DNA of 64,000 nt, taken from Callaeas wilsoni (Eukaryota > Chordata > Aves > Passeriformes > Callaeidae). The notes beneath the pieces were generated by a model. That model searched no databases, was not told the origin of the DNA, and saw only the letters and a list, made by a program, of their open reading frames with translations. Location: NCBI GenBank assembly GCA_013398955.1, contig VWPU01009679.1, forward strand, positions 1-64,000. The letters run 5' to 3'. Of the stretch, positions 52,014 to 63,664 are shown one piece after another (position 1 is the stretch's first letter; every line of letters begins with the position of its first letter). The position numbers and the translations under genes are program-made.

Positions 52014-53010
52014 GGTTTCAAAGCCAAACCAGACCAAACAAAGCAATAAAACTAGGACACTGAGATATCTGGAAAATACTTGAAGGCTGGAATGCTTTCT
52101 GTACAATGTACCAAGAGAGACAGGTCCTTCACAGCAATTAAGAAATCAATCACTGTAGCCTGATATACACTACTGTGTTTTATTGTTGTGGCATTCTTCA
52201 GATGAGAACTCCAAAGGCAGAAATGTAGGAGGTGAGATCCATCTTCCACTTGTGATCTGATTATAAGAAAAGTAGTGAAAATATTTATACTTACATAAAA
52301 TCCTATCATACCTACTAGAATCAGAGGCAATCTGTGCTGAGCTTTTGCAGCTCATGTTTCTACACATGGTTTTGAATTCCTCTACTTATTTTCAAAACAA
52401 AAAAATAAAGATATTTTGCATAGTGGGTTTGAGGATTCTAAAACCTTTTAAGAGGGAAGTTAAGATGAGGAAACCGCTAGCTGCAGGTGAGAAGGGACTG
52501 TGTGATCACTGCTGTTGGGCAGTGGCTTGAAAACAGTGTCTGAAGGTTTTAGCATGCAAGAATGTCAACAGCTGCTGATGCACAGCAACTGTTCTCCAAA
52601 CCTATGGGAAAAGGCAGGTAATTCAGTATCCTGCTGATATCACTGAGGGTAAAGTGCATGCACCCTTGAAGAGCCAACTCATGGATTAGCAGTGAGACCT
52701 TGGTCCTGATTGTTTCTTTGTAATTTTATAAGTTGTGATATGAAATATTTCAAATAATTATAATGCTGATTTCTCTCCCTTTGTTTGATGGTGTTTCTCC
52801 AGACTGTGCCTGTGTGAGCCGACAGCTAAAAATTTCCAGATAAGCAGCAAGGTCTAAAGAATGGAATTCTTCTGTCTCATTTTTCTTCAAGGTTTGCTAC
52901 TGGGGTGCATACAGTGCACATTTCAATACCTTCTTCCTGCAAACACTCGTGCACATGTTTAACCTTTTATATGAAAATAATCTGCAGTGTCTTACTGGAA
53001 GTAAGTATCA
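52014..53010. other. AT-rich non-coding stretch, no gene seen
   Basis: No gene or transposon is recognisable. Confidence 0.7.
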
Positions 53011-53082
53011 GGTCCAATGGATATGATGATCGAAAAAGATCTTTAAGGTCTCTTCTAATCCAAACCATTCTATGATTCTATC
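53011..53082 (+). mobile_element. CR1 3'-terminal fragment
   Basis: About 70 bp contain GATCTTTAAGGTCTCTTCTA, CCAAACCATTCTATGATT and the terminal TTCTATC. The direction of the ATTCTATG repeats puts it on the plus strand. It is a severely 5'-truncated copy. Confidence 0.9.
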
Positions 53083-54021
53083 ATATGCAGGTCACTTTAA
53101 CAGCTAATGGTCTCAAATTTCCTCTTATGGAGGAAATGACATGGAAAATGTGAAGAAGTGTCACTACTTTCTTATTTCATTTTCCCTGCATTTCATCAAA
53201 CCATAAAAATATTCTGTAGTTGTACTGGATTACTACAAATATCAGCTGAAAATTCAAAGGCTGAAAATTCAAAGTACAAGTGGTAGGGTTTTTTTTCCCC
53301 AAAATGTTTCTCATAAATGGTGTTTTAATTAATTGTTTAAATAAAATGTTTAAAAAATTTTATTACTAAATGTATGATTTAATCTACCATACACCAAAAT
53401 GGTGCAGTTGGTCTGTGAATATTTGCAGATTTTTGCATATATGGAAGACTGCATTTAATTGTAATAAATACATTTCTCAGATGAACATAGCCATAGGGTC
53501 AGATTTTCTTTTACCTTAATGCATGGAGAACATGAGAATATCATGTTCTCCCTACTTTCGTATTTCTGCCTTACCCACTTCTTGCTGACATTCGACACAG
53601 TTTCTAAATTCAGCTTATCTATCTGCATGCTTAAATGTACTGCTCTTCATTTTCTGCTGAGACTCAAGAAATATGATGAGATGACTCTTATCTCAAAGGA
53701 TCTGCATGGCATTCTGTCTCTGATGCACAACATCCCAGAGGAATATTGGATTGTTTATCTACTTGCACTCAGGTTTATCTTTCACATCTCATAATGTAGT
53801 ACATTAAAACAAGGCTGTTGCCCCATTTGTTTGTTACTGTTTTACCACTGGCAGTGCCCTGGTCATGTGTTGTGCAACTGTTGCACTGTGCTTTCTTAAG
53901 CATACATCTTCTATAATTACCATGAATAACTATATCAATTCTCCTGGTGCTTAAATACCTCCAGAGTAGGGGCCCTGACTGTTATAGGCACTGTAAAAAT
54001 GGTGACAACTGAAATATTACT
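53083..54021. other. AT-rich non-coding stretch with a 15-bp tandem duplication
   Basis: GCTGAAAATTCAAAG is repeated exactly twice in tandem at 53245-53259 and 53260-53274. A 91-codon plus frame at 53519-53794 has no recognisable motif. Nothing else is seen. Confidence 0.65.
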
Positions 54022-54268
54022 AAAATCATAGAAAAGTTTGGGTTGGAAAAGACCTTTGGATTATTTAGTCCAACTGTTAACCTGGGACTGACAAGTCCAT
54101 CACTAAAACTTGTCCACAAGTGCCATATCCCAGTCTTTTAAACACCTCCAGAAACGGTGACTCAACTAGTTCCCTGAGCAGTCTGTTCCAGTGCTTGACA
54201 ACTCTTTACTTGAAGAAATTTTTCCTACCATGCAGTCTAAAATTTCCCTGCTGCGACTTGATGTCAAT
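54022..54268 (-). mobile_element. CR1 3' fragment, antisense
   Basis: On the plus strand, AAAATCATAGAAAAGTTTGG is followed by GTTGGAAAAGACCTTTGGAT. Later blocks are the reverse complement of the CR1 tail and ORF2 end: CAACTGTTAACCTGGGACTG, CACTAAAACTTGTCCACAAG, GTTCCAGTGCTTGACAACTC and CCCTGCTGCGACTTGATG. It is a different subfamily from the copies at 26.1 and 37.5 kb, and diverged. It lies about 0.94 kb from the plus-strand CR1 at 53.0 kb, with the two 3' ends facing each other. Confidence 0.92.
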
Positions 54269-54894
54269 AGTTGAGAAAAAAAACTTAAGGAGTAGGTCAT
54301 TGTCATAGCTAGACTTCTTTCAGACAGAAGCCTGTATTTTAACTGTAGCAATTAAATTGTACTACCTTATATACTTGAAAAAATATAATTTTAGATGTGT
54401 ATTATGGATCTTTGAAGTGTATGAAGATGTTCGTAACTTTAAAATGCAAATGTATATGTATAAATACATATAATTGAGCACAGTGTATTGTTCTGACCCT
54501 TACTTGTTGGCAACCAGGCAGATTTCTAAGTTTCCAAGGCAGAATCATTATTGCATGCCTATACAGCCCTTCACGTATTTTGAAGGCATTATGCTAATGT
54601 CTTTTAGCTAGTGGCTAAAGTATGTTCCCTTATCAAAAACAAGCAACATGTACTTTTACTGTTTAATTGCAGTCCAGAAAAACTGTTTTCTGAAGGCTTG
54701 TTTTGTGGAAATTTTGTCCTTCAAAATTATCATCTAGGATATAAGTGACTTCTTACAGGCTTTGCTGAACAGACAATAATAGAAGCATGAGCTCTAATTC
54801 CTTCCCAATTAAGAACTTTTATGAAAAAAATAAACCTCAAAAACACTTTGCCTTTTTCATAATCAGTAATACCATACAAGCTCCAGGAAGATAA
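54269..54894. other. AT-rich non-coding stretch, no gene seen
   Basis: Nothing is recognised. Confidence 0.7.
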
Positions 54895-54920
54895 TTTAGA
54901 CAGCTAAAAAGCTGTCTAAA
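54895..54920. repeat. Perfect 11-bp-stem hairpin, 4-nt loop
   Basis: TTTAGACAGCT (54895-54905) pairs exactly with AGCTGTCTAAA (54910-54920) around an AAAA loop. It carries no terminator context in a vertebrate genome and no adjacent gene. Transcribed as RNA it would be a stable minimal hairpin. Confidence 0.88.
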
Positions 54921-56439
54921 TAGAAGGTCAAATTTTCCTACAGTCGCTTAACTCTTTGTGACAGGACCAGTGTACCTGGCATTTTGTTAGGGTGGCTATA
55001 CTGGATTACAGCACTTCTGAAAAGTGAATAAGTAACCCATTCCCCATGTTTGCACACCATATTTAAATCCCAAAGTGTGATTAGGAAAAGACAAAGCTGC
55101 AGTGCACCCGAGCAGTGCAGTGGGTGAGTCATCCAGGATGTCAATGAGACATGCGAAACTCTGCAGAGTACAGGTGCTGCCCACACCAGAAAGCTGAAAG
55201 CTGCAGTGAATTGTTCATGGTTACAGACTAACGTGATTTCATATCCTTCCTTTCTCATCAAGTCCAAGATTTTTGATCTATGTGACTTAGCATTAAATAA
55301 GTGAAAGAAGCCATGGTTAAACTTGGAATGTCAAGAGAGAATTTTCTTTGGTGATGGGAAGTATTATGGCCACTCATACTGCATGCTAACTGATAGGGTC
55401 AGGTGTGCAGCTAACACAGCACAAGGTGTGCATTGCACTAGCTGTAGATTAGGACTGGGAACACCAGTCACGGGGCAAGTGAGCAGTGACAGCACTCATG
55501 TGGAGGATGGCTCTCCTCTGAGTAGATAAATATAGTAACAAGCTCACCAAAGAAACAGCATTTTACTACAGAGCAGTTGCATAAGCAAAACTATAGCAGG
55601 ATAGGTGTGCTCTAGAACCACTGAGGGCCCACTAGACAGGGAACTTGCAGCAAGGCCAAGGGATTCCCTTGCCCAAAGAATGGATGTTTCCTCTCAGCAG
55701 AAGAGACATATGTTCTCAATAAACAGAGAAACCGTTTCCTGGACTCAAAATTCAGCAGTTGTCATGATATACAACTATGAATATCAGAACTGTTAGATTC
55801 AAGTCATAGCTTAATCCCTTCTCTAAACTAAAAAGAAATTAATTACAGCCCTACACAAGAGCCAAAAAGCAGTCTTTACAAATGTCCCCTTACATGAGGT
55901 ATAGACATGTTTCCCTAATCAGCCACAGTATTCCATGGTTCCAATATCAGCACGTAATTTTTTTCATCCCTCTGTTACACATACACTATCTACAAGAAAA
56001 GTATTAACACCAAGGGGTAAAAATGGTTTGCTTACATCCAGCTGTGATTTTTTTTAACTCCTGCTAAAATGACTTTTATTTCATCCACATTGTGCATATT
56101 TTTACACTTCTAGAACTGGGAGCCTCATGGAAATCCAACTCTGACTTATGACTGTGTTTGCAGCTGCAGAACTCTCCTCCTGTCCTTACTACTTCTTCTC
56201 CTTTTGAAGGCACCGGCAAAGCACACTGGCAAATTTTTCAGTGACATAGACAACCACTGCATGGGCGTGGTTTCTGCCTTACTGGTTCCTTTTTACAGTT
56301 GTGCTACCCTTCCAGAGCTGGAGGCATTTGTGTAGAATAAGATATAGTAGAGTACCTGTTAACTCTCTGCATAGTAGGTTATGACTAGTTTATGCTTTAA
56401 GATTACTAGGAAAAGTTATCAGAAAGCAAATGACGGATT
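54921..56439. other. Non-coding stretch, no gene seen
   Basis: A 109-codon minus frame at 54938-55267 and short plus frames at 55.3-55.8 kb contain no recognisable domain. Confidence 0.6.
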
Positions 56440-56830
56440 GCTGGCTTGTTAACATTCCCATTGTGTAGTCTCCTGTCTGACAGTGATTCCCTCACACTTG
56501 TTTTAACAAGCTGTATAAAAATCTCCCTTATGCAAATTGCCAGAGCAGTAGACAGCAATAAATTGTGACTGGAGTGACCCAAATGAAATCCAGCTCCTCA
56601 AAAGCTGTTCTCTGTACAAGAGCACTCATCTGCTCTACTCCGTAAAGGCTATCCCTTCCATCTTTCTACCAGTGGATCATGGCACTCATAAGAGGTGAAT
56701 CAAAGTAGAGGTCAGTGATTTGACTCCTTACGCAAGTTAATTGTCTTAATCCATTCCTGGCAGTGTCATTTTCTAAAGCCCATTTATCCCATCCAGGGAT
56801 AAATTGTAGTAATGTCATGGAAGTGAATTA
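56440..56830. promoter_or_regulatory. Candidate conserved non-coding element (unverified)
   Basis: The first part carries a SOX-like CCCATTGTG (about 56458-56466) and an octamer-like ATGCAAAT (about 56530-56537). The second part contains TTTATCCC at 56783-56790 and its exact reverse complement GGGATAAA at 56796-56803, five bases apart, followed by GAATTAATTC. The mixed base composition and absence of repeats resemble conserved enhancers, but only alignment can show it. Confidence 0.22.
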
Positions 56831-58250
56831 ATTCTATCAAATTTGCTAGATCTCTTGGCAGCTAAGTAAACAAGATGTCTTTCAAAATCTCATCTTTAGT
56901 ACTTCTATGTTGTTCTGCCCAAAATAAAGCGTAAACAAAAACCACCCAGTATTAGAATCAAATATTTAATTTCAAACTTCAGTCTTTTTGAGGGTGTCAC
57001 GTTTTTTCCCTTTAGTTTAATAAGACCACTTGGAATTTTTGTAATTGACCTCTCAGAATTTTACATTTAAAAACCTGGAATCAGGAACATTAGTATACAT
57101 TTCTGTTCGTACTTTGCTTGAGTCAAAGTAAAGACTGAACTTCTGATCTCTACATGGAGTAATAACACCTTGTCATGGGAGCTTTTGGCTACTCTCCTTC
57201 TCATTCAGGTATTTGTTTCTTCAGTGACACAAGGAGACAGAGTCTTGATTTCAAAGCATCAACATTTTTGGCAAAGAAAGAAACAAGCCATGATTAAATG
57301 CTCTCCTTTGGGGTGGCAGAATATCAGTGGTATTGGGGCCTGTATTTATCCCCTTCCTGACAAATGTCAAGCAAAGTATACAGCAGAAGGGCTGCATAGG
57401 ACATGAAAAACCCTTGCAAAGAAGAAGAAAATCCAAGTTCATAACTCTCTTCTTTAATGGGAATAAAGTTACTGCTACTTCTAGCATCACAGTGTTATAT
57501 GAGCAGAGTGCACTCCAAAGACTTACCAAAGTTAAAGCACCTCTCCTCTCTCAAAGCCTATCCTTATGACAACAGGTATTTTGAGTTGCAACAAATATTT
57601 TTATATATATGAAGTCTTTTTTCCATTCCTTCACTCTTCATTTGAAGCACACATGATTTAGCAAAAAGGCTGGTCAAAACAGGGGTAACACATTACAGGG
57701 CATTGTCAAATAGTTTAGTAAAAATGCATGATGGGGCATTTTGAGAGTGGGAAGTGTGCTCAGAACAGATGTGAGGAAAGCATTGCAGCAAATCTTTGAG
57801 TAAGTACATCTGTTTTTTAATTCTTACAGCCTTGATGACTTCTGGGTGAACACCAGAGAGAGCTTTTTAATATAGGGGCATTTGCTGAAAAGCCAACATA
57901 CAGTATAGGGAGGAAAAAAGTCACAAAACTATCTCCCTTTAACAAATCTTTGTTTTTCTCTAAAAATATAAACCTTTTAATTTGAGAAATGGTGAAATTA
58001 GGGATATGTAGATAGCTTTGTTTTCTCTTGCTGGCTTTCTGTTGCCTCATGACAAATTGCTACTACATATTTGCATAAAATATAATGAAGCTCATTCACC
58101 AGACAAATAACATTAAGGAGTGGTGTTTCATAAAAAGAAAGACAAAATGTATTTATTAGAAAGCTGTTTTCACTTTCTTTTAGCCTATCTTCTTGTATAT
58201 ATATCTGTACACTGAGGCATACCTTGTTATCCATCTATTAAAATTATAAC
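56831..58250. other. AT-rich non-coding stretch, no gene seen
   Basis: Short frames near 57.2-57.6 kb are open on both strands for 80-90 codons without motifs. Nothing is called. Confidence 0.65.
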
Positions 58251-58333
58251 TGGTGTGATTGCCTCAACATTGGGGAGATAATGACTTAATTAGACTGTTG
58301 GCAATAACAGAGTCATCTTTTTAAATCACACCA
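58251..58333. promoter_or_regulatory. 10-bp inverted repeat enclosing a homeodomain-like core (candidate element)
   Basis: TGGTGTGATT (58251-58260) is the exact reverse complement of AATCACACCA (58324-58333). The 63-bp interior includes ATAATGACTTAATTAGAC with a palindromic TTAATTA-type core. A second CAATTAG follows just after the right arm (58332-58338). There is no transposon signature. It may be a regulatory element or the relic of a tiny inverted-repeat element. Confidence 0.3.
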
Positions 58334-58455
58334 ATTAGCATTAGAGTTTCTTCCCTCAGGTGTCCCAGGGATCCCTTCTGGCTGCCTTTATTGCTTGAGA
58401 TTAAAAAAAAAAAATCATTGTTTTTACCTATATCTCTGATAATTACTTTTTTTAT

Positions 58456-58487
58456 ATTATTATTATTATTATTATTGTTGTTGTTGT
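58456..58487 (+). repeat. (ATT)n-(GTT)n microsatellite
   Basis: About seven ATT units are followed by about four GTT units. It ends about 30 bp before the solo LTR. Confidence 0.92.
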
Positions 58488-58517
58488 CATAATGAGCTGG
58501 AGTTGTTGATTGCAGTG

Positions 58518-59101
58518 TGTGCTGGTTTTGGCTGTGACAGGGCTGATTTTCTTCACAGTTGCTTGTATGGGACTGTGTTTTGGATTTGTGCTGGAAACTG
58601 TTGGAAACAAGGGGATGCTTTAGTTACTACTGAGCAGTGTTTGCACCAAGTCAAGGCTTTTTCTCGCCTCACTCTATCCACGAGAAGGCTGAGGGTGCAT
58701 AAGGATTTGGGAGGGGACACAGCCAGGACAGCTGACCCCAATGACCAAAGGGATATCTCACACTATATGACATCATGTTCAGCATATAAAGCTGGAGGAA
58801 GAAGAAGGAACAGGGAATGTTTGGAGTGATGGAGTTTGTCTTCCCAGGTCTCCACGAGCTGTGATGGAACTCTGCTTTCCTGGACATGGCCGATCACCTG
58901 CCTGTTGATGCAAAGCGGTGAAAGAATTCATTGCTTTTCTTCGGTTGTGCACAGCTTTTGCTTTACCTCTTAAACTGTTTTTATCTCACCCCATGAGTTT
59001 TCTCACTTTGACCCTTCTGACAGTCTCCCCCATCCCACTGGTGGGGGAGTGAGCGAGCAGCTCCCAGGGGCTTAGTTGCAGGCTGGGGTTAAGCCAAAAC
59101 G
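58518..59101 (+). mobile_element. Solo LTR of an avian endogenous retrovirus (ERVL-like)
   Basis: This is a near-complete LTR of about 584 bp. It begins TGTGCTGGTTTTGGCTGTGA and contains CAGTGTTTGCACCAAGTCAAG, GGAGGGGACACAGCCAGGAC, AGCTGACCCCAATGACCAAAG, a TATA box, CTGTTTTTATCTCACCCCATG and GGGGGAGTGAGCGAGCAG. It ends in GGCTGGGGTTAAGCCAAAAC. These landmarks match a family I know from many bird genomes, also present as the fragment at 27618-27895. No gag, pol or env sequence adjoins it, so it is a solo LTR left by recombination. I found no convincing target-site duplication, and the canonical terminal CA is not seen, so the exact end is uncertain. Open frames inside it are not genes. Confidence 0.92.
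58785..58790 (+). promoter_or_regulatory. TATA box of the solo LTR promoter (predicted)
   Basis: TATAAA sits about 270 bp into the LTR, where this family's promoter lies, preceded by a CRE/AP-1-like TGACATCA at 58768-58775. If the LTR is still active, transcription would start about 25-30 bp downstream and run rightward. Activity is not shown by the sequence. Confidence 0.55.
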
Positions 59102-62100
59102 TACTGCCAGCTGCAAAGAGTCTTGGAAAAGAGACTCTTATCCCAGCAGTCTACCAAAATACTGAGTTCCTAAGCCTGTAAAGTACTGCTACCCTTCCTC
59201 TTGACCTCAATTTACAACCGCATACTGACATGCTGTTTAATAAAGTGTTCTGGAGTGTGTTAAAACACTGTGCTGTACTTTCTTCTTTGATATTAAAAGT
59301 TGACACTAAAAATTATTAATAGTAAAGTTTCTGAGACATAAATTTGATGTATAGTTTGGCTTGATCACTGACCATCTATCCACACATTGCAGGCTGTTCT
59401 TTGTGTAACTGGTTTTTTTGCAATAGGAGGCAGAGACTGTTTTTCTAAACAACTGGTGCTTCGTCCAGCATGGTAAATCAAAGCATCTCAGAAACAGCAT
59501 ATCTGCCATACTACAAACAGCACATCATTGTGTGTGTTTTTAACAAAGATAAGGGAACATAAGAAGATAGACTGATGATTCTCTTAACCGTGGGTAATTA
59601 AAAATGGAAAGCAATGCACTGAGACCAGTGTTTTAGAAACTGTGCAAAAACAGTAAATATCAATAGACACAGCCATTGAAAAATACGTGAGGAATGGATT
59701 TCAGGTAAGGATAGGAAAGGACACCATGTCACCCTTATTCCTGCAGCCACCCAAAATTAGAATGGATATGTGACTTGCTGATGTCAATTTTGCCAGCTAG
59801 TGCGGATGGTTCATCAATATAATGTACTCCTTCCATGTCAACAAATTATTGCCTATTTTTTATGTTTTCAAAAAAACCCTGTTAAGAACAAAGGATCCTT
59901 TTAAATTTACAGGATCATGACGAGAACTCAGAAGGGATAGGATTTGATCCACTGTTCTATATGCCAAAGTTTACTTAGCCATATGGTAAACTTACATGAA
60001 CCTTGAAATACATTCAAGTGGAAAGAACAGAAACAGAAACATCAAGTAGTACAGTGTTGTTACTATAGGTTATTTAAGCTTCTGCCTTTCTAACTCAAGT
60101 GGGATATCCAGCAATGAGAAAGATCACACTGAAGATAAATCCTGAGATGGAAATTTTCCTATTCTATAAAAAAGGAAAAAACACAACTCCCCACCCCACC
60201 GGTTCTCCTTCTCCATTGTGCTGAAACCTATTTCCTTTGAAAGTCTCTACATGGCCAGATCCATGAGATTATGGAAAACTAATGAAGAGCAGAACGCCCA
60301 AGTATAAAGTTGGTGCTCTAAAAAATAGAACAAAATTAATGCATGTATTAATTTTCAAAAGATAAATTCCAAGATTTTTCATAAGAATGTCCATAAAGTC
60401 AGAGGTATGACCAGGATATGACCAGCAAGCTCCCAGTAGCCATGAAATAAAGGATTTGAGTTTATTTCACCCACCATCTCAGTAAATGTTGGATTTTGGT
60501 TATTTCTCACATTCTCTTCCTCTAATAATCTCTTCTCACAGAAACACATACACAATATCACTGCTAAACCTTTCATATCAGCTTTATTTGATATAGCAAA
60601 AAGTCCAACAGTACGGTGTATGAAGCCTCACCTTAGCCCATGTGTAGATCTCCAGTCAAATCCCATCAGAGAACAGAAATGCACCCACCAAGCCCAACTG
60701 GTTGCAAAGAACAGCTTGCTTGCTGCATGCTGGTTTTCTACAGGAACTCAGTGGTCTTGCTAAATCAAAACCATACTAGTGAAAAAGACTGAAAGAAACC
60801 AAATAAAGAATTTCTTAATCTAACTGCATGATACTTATACTCTCTACCTCACTTTTTCACTAAGTTTTTTTAAGATAAAAAATGACAAACGGAAGTGCTA
60901 AAAGCTGCTCTACAGATTGTAAGCCTGGTTATTTTAAGCCCCTGTAGCTAATTGAAATTTATTGATCTGTATTGTAAGTGCCGGCTGCTACAGAAAAAAG
61001 TAAAAGAGATTCATGCAGCACCACAGAATCCCTATGTGTGGCTTGCTCAGCCTTCACATCAGATCCATGAAGGGACTTTTTCAAGTCATCCCTATCCTAA
61101 CAAAACCCTCTAATCCCCAAGTCTGAGATGGGGACCAAATACCTTGCGTGAAGGAAGTGTGAAGACCAGTGGTTTCTGTTGCCTGTTATTCCTTTTTGGT
61201 CAGTTTTATGAAGACCTACCAAACAATCAGGAGGCTGATCAGGCTGCGTATTCTAAATTTAGAGGGCTTCCCATGAAACTCACTGTGCCTCCTCCCCATG
61301 TACAGGGAAGGCAAAAGAGGTAAACTGGGGAAGGCAGAAGAACACAGTTGCCAGAGCTGTACATTGAAAATGAGGAAAACTAGTGGTGGTAGGAGTAAAC
61401 CTTGTTTGGGCTGGTGCAGCTGTGTCAGAAGAAACATTAAAAAGAATCTGTGCTGAAGATTAATTTTGTCATTAATTGTATTCGCCTCCTGTTATCTTGC
61501 TCTTCATTGAGGGAAAAAAAATCGTTAAGTCTTGCTGTGAAGCCAACCTCTTCAAGGTCAATGCCCCAACACAGGTTTCTTGCTAGCTGCCACCAGGGTT
61601 TTAAGTTAATTGGACCTGACCCTGAAAGTCTGTTAAGTGCTAAACAGGCACGTGTTCTTTGCAGACTAATAACCATATTGTCCTGATGTACTCGTAGAAT
61701 ATCTAATGAATAGGACAGGGTACCCAAGCTGGCAGTCAATATATTGTCTGAGCATGGCATGGACCTTCTGTCGTGCAGCACGCTTGCACTGGGGGAGCTA
61801 CAGCACCCAAACATCTCCCTTTAGGAAAAAGAAGCTTCCAGCTGGCCATAGCTGTATGGCCATGATCTGGACTGTGCTTATCCACTGTATTTACAATCCT
61901 GTCAGTATTATCGAAATCAAATATACATAAGACATGCTAAAATTAGTGTATTTCAATTATTTTTCTGTATGTAGAGTTGTCCCACAACAGTACCACTTAA
62001 GTAACCAGACAACAGACAGAAGGTCAGATTTCAGATAGTTACTGTGATCCATTCACAAGATGACAAATACTAACATCTATGTTTTTCACATCAGCATTAA

Positions 62101-63039
62101 GTTGTATGCTTCCAACATGAGTGGAAATCACAAAGTGAATGCAAGTTATAAATATTTCATGTAAGTAGAATCAAAGGAGGCAACTGCGTGGCATTCCATC
62201 ATTCTCTTTTAGCTCTTCTAAATATACTGTCTTTGGTATGAACAAAATCAGATAATGCTCTCTGCTTTTACTTGGACAACTGAGGATGGATGATAAAGCT
62301 GAAATATATCAGAGTCAGCCTGTTTTCTCCCTAATATCTTCTTAGATGCTGTGCTTTACAGTCCTTCACTGAAGAACAAACAGATCCTGATATTACATAC
62401 AGGTAGTCACCACTAAATGAGTTTGGATAAAGTTTTGCAAGTAACGTGCTACAGCATCTGGCAACACATGCTTGTCCTGGTACAACATTTTTGTTCCTTT
62501 AACTTTTCCTTTATTTTACTTTCTGGAGTAAGCTGCCGTACTGGCAATCTCTTTGTACTGATCTCTGTAGCAACCTTCACTGGCAGAATTTTCTCACTAG
62601 ATTGACAGGCTGCAGCTTTTGCACTGTGAACTGCACATTCAAATGGGGGCACTAGGTCTTTTTCTTTGTCTTCCTGTCTGTGAAGAGACCTTGAAAAAGA
62701 ACCTGGATCTAGTTATTCACCCTCAGACAGCCGAATTTTGAGCTAGCTTGCCTATGCAGGCAGTAGGTGAAATAATCTTTTAAATACAAAGGGCAGCATC
62801 CTCATCTGCTGAAACTTCACAGAGTGTCACGAGAGTTTCCTCTCAGTTCCCTACTGACACAGTGCAAGTCAGGCTGAGAAGCAGAGAGCACAACCTTGAC
62901 TCCAGGGGTTCCCTGGATTTCCCTTTTTATGGATTAGCTCTGCCTTAAGCTTGAAGAGTTCAGAAAATAATCAAGAATTAACACAAAAAAAGTTCCATGA
63001 ATTAAAGGAAGAAAAAGTATTAGGCGTGTTTTGCAATAT
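59102..63039. other. AT-rich non-coding stretch, no gene seen
   Basis: An 8-bp inverted repeat (AAGAGTCT and AGACTCTT, 59116-59139) lies just past the LTR. A 125-codon minus frame at 61437-61814 is the longest here. It has no recognisable domain, and part of the same DNA is also open on the plus strand. No gene is called. Confidence 0.6.
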
Positions 63040-63260
63040 TTAATGTGTGCATTCACCCACAGAGACCATCACAGACTTCATTAAATAAATAAGCTTATGT
63101 ACACTGTGTGCCAATTAATGCATTAATCTGCAGAAAGGATATGGTATTTAGTCTCTAAGCTTCTAGGGTTTGGATGATGCAAGCTAATGATAAATTTATA
63201 CACAATATAAACTCATCTACGCTCATTATAAAAATGTTATGCATAACTTCTTGAAACTTC
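63040..63260. promoter_or_regulatory. Candidate conserved element with 14-bp TAAT palindrome (unverified)
   Basis: ATTAATGCATTAAT at 63114-63127 is a perfect palindrome made of two inverted TAAT-type homeodomain half sites. The flanks carry further ATTA/TAAT cores (CATTAAAT at about 63079, GCTAATGATAAAT at about 63183). No repeat family is recognised. The palindrome resembles dimeric homeodomain or HNF1-like sites but has a 2-bp centre rather than the usual HNF1 spacing. Function is inferred. Confidence 0.3.
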
Positions 63261-63664
63261 ACAGACAAAACATATTTTACAATTATTATATAAGCAATCC
63301 ATGAATTATAATTTGATTTTCATTTTCTAATCTTTTAAAAATCAACTTGAAAGTATGCACTACAGGTACCCAGAATAGTTTCTGAGCCATCCTCTAGTTT
63401 CCGCTTTCGTAACAATTATCTGTTTTTATTAGGAAAGATTTTAGTTATAATTAAATCATATGCTTATTTAATGCAGGAGAGGTTCTACAATCAGGCAAAG
63501 AAGTTCTAGTGTTATGGTATTATATAACAATAAATAGAATGCATTCTCCATTAATCCTATTTTAAATATTCAGTTCCTACACACAATATTATGCTAATAA
63601 TACATGTATGTAATTGTCATAGGCATGCAACTTCTAGTAGTAAACAGCACAAAAAAATTGGTAT

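Noticed and set aside
58503..58829. 108-codon plus-strand frame
   Set aside because: It lies almost entirely inside the solo LTR, including its promoter region, and matches LTR landmarks rather than any protein.
27618..59101. A full provirus bounded by the two related LTRs
   Set aside because: The LTRs are about 31 kb apart, differ in internal structure, and the interval contains CR1 copies and AT-rich DNA but no recognisable gag, pol or env.
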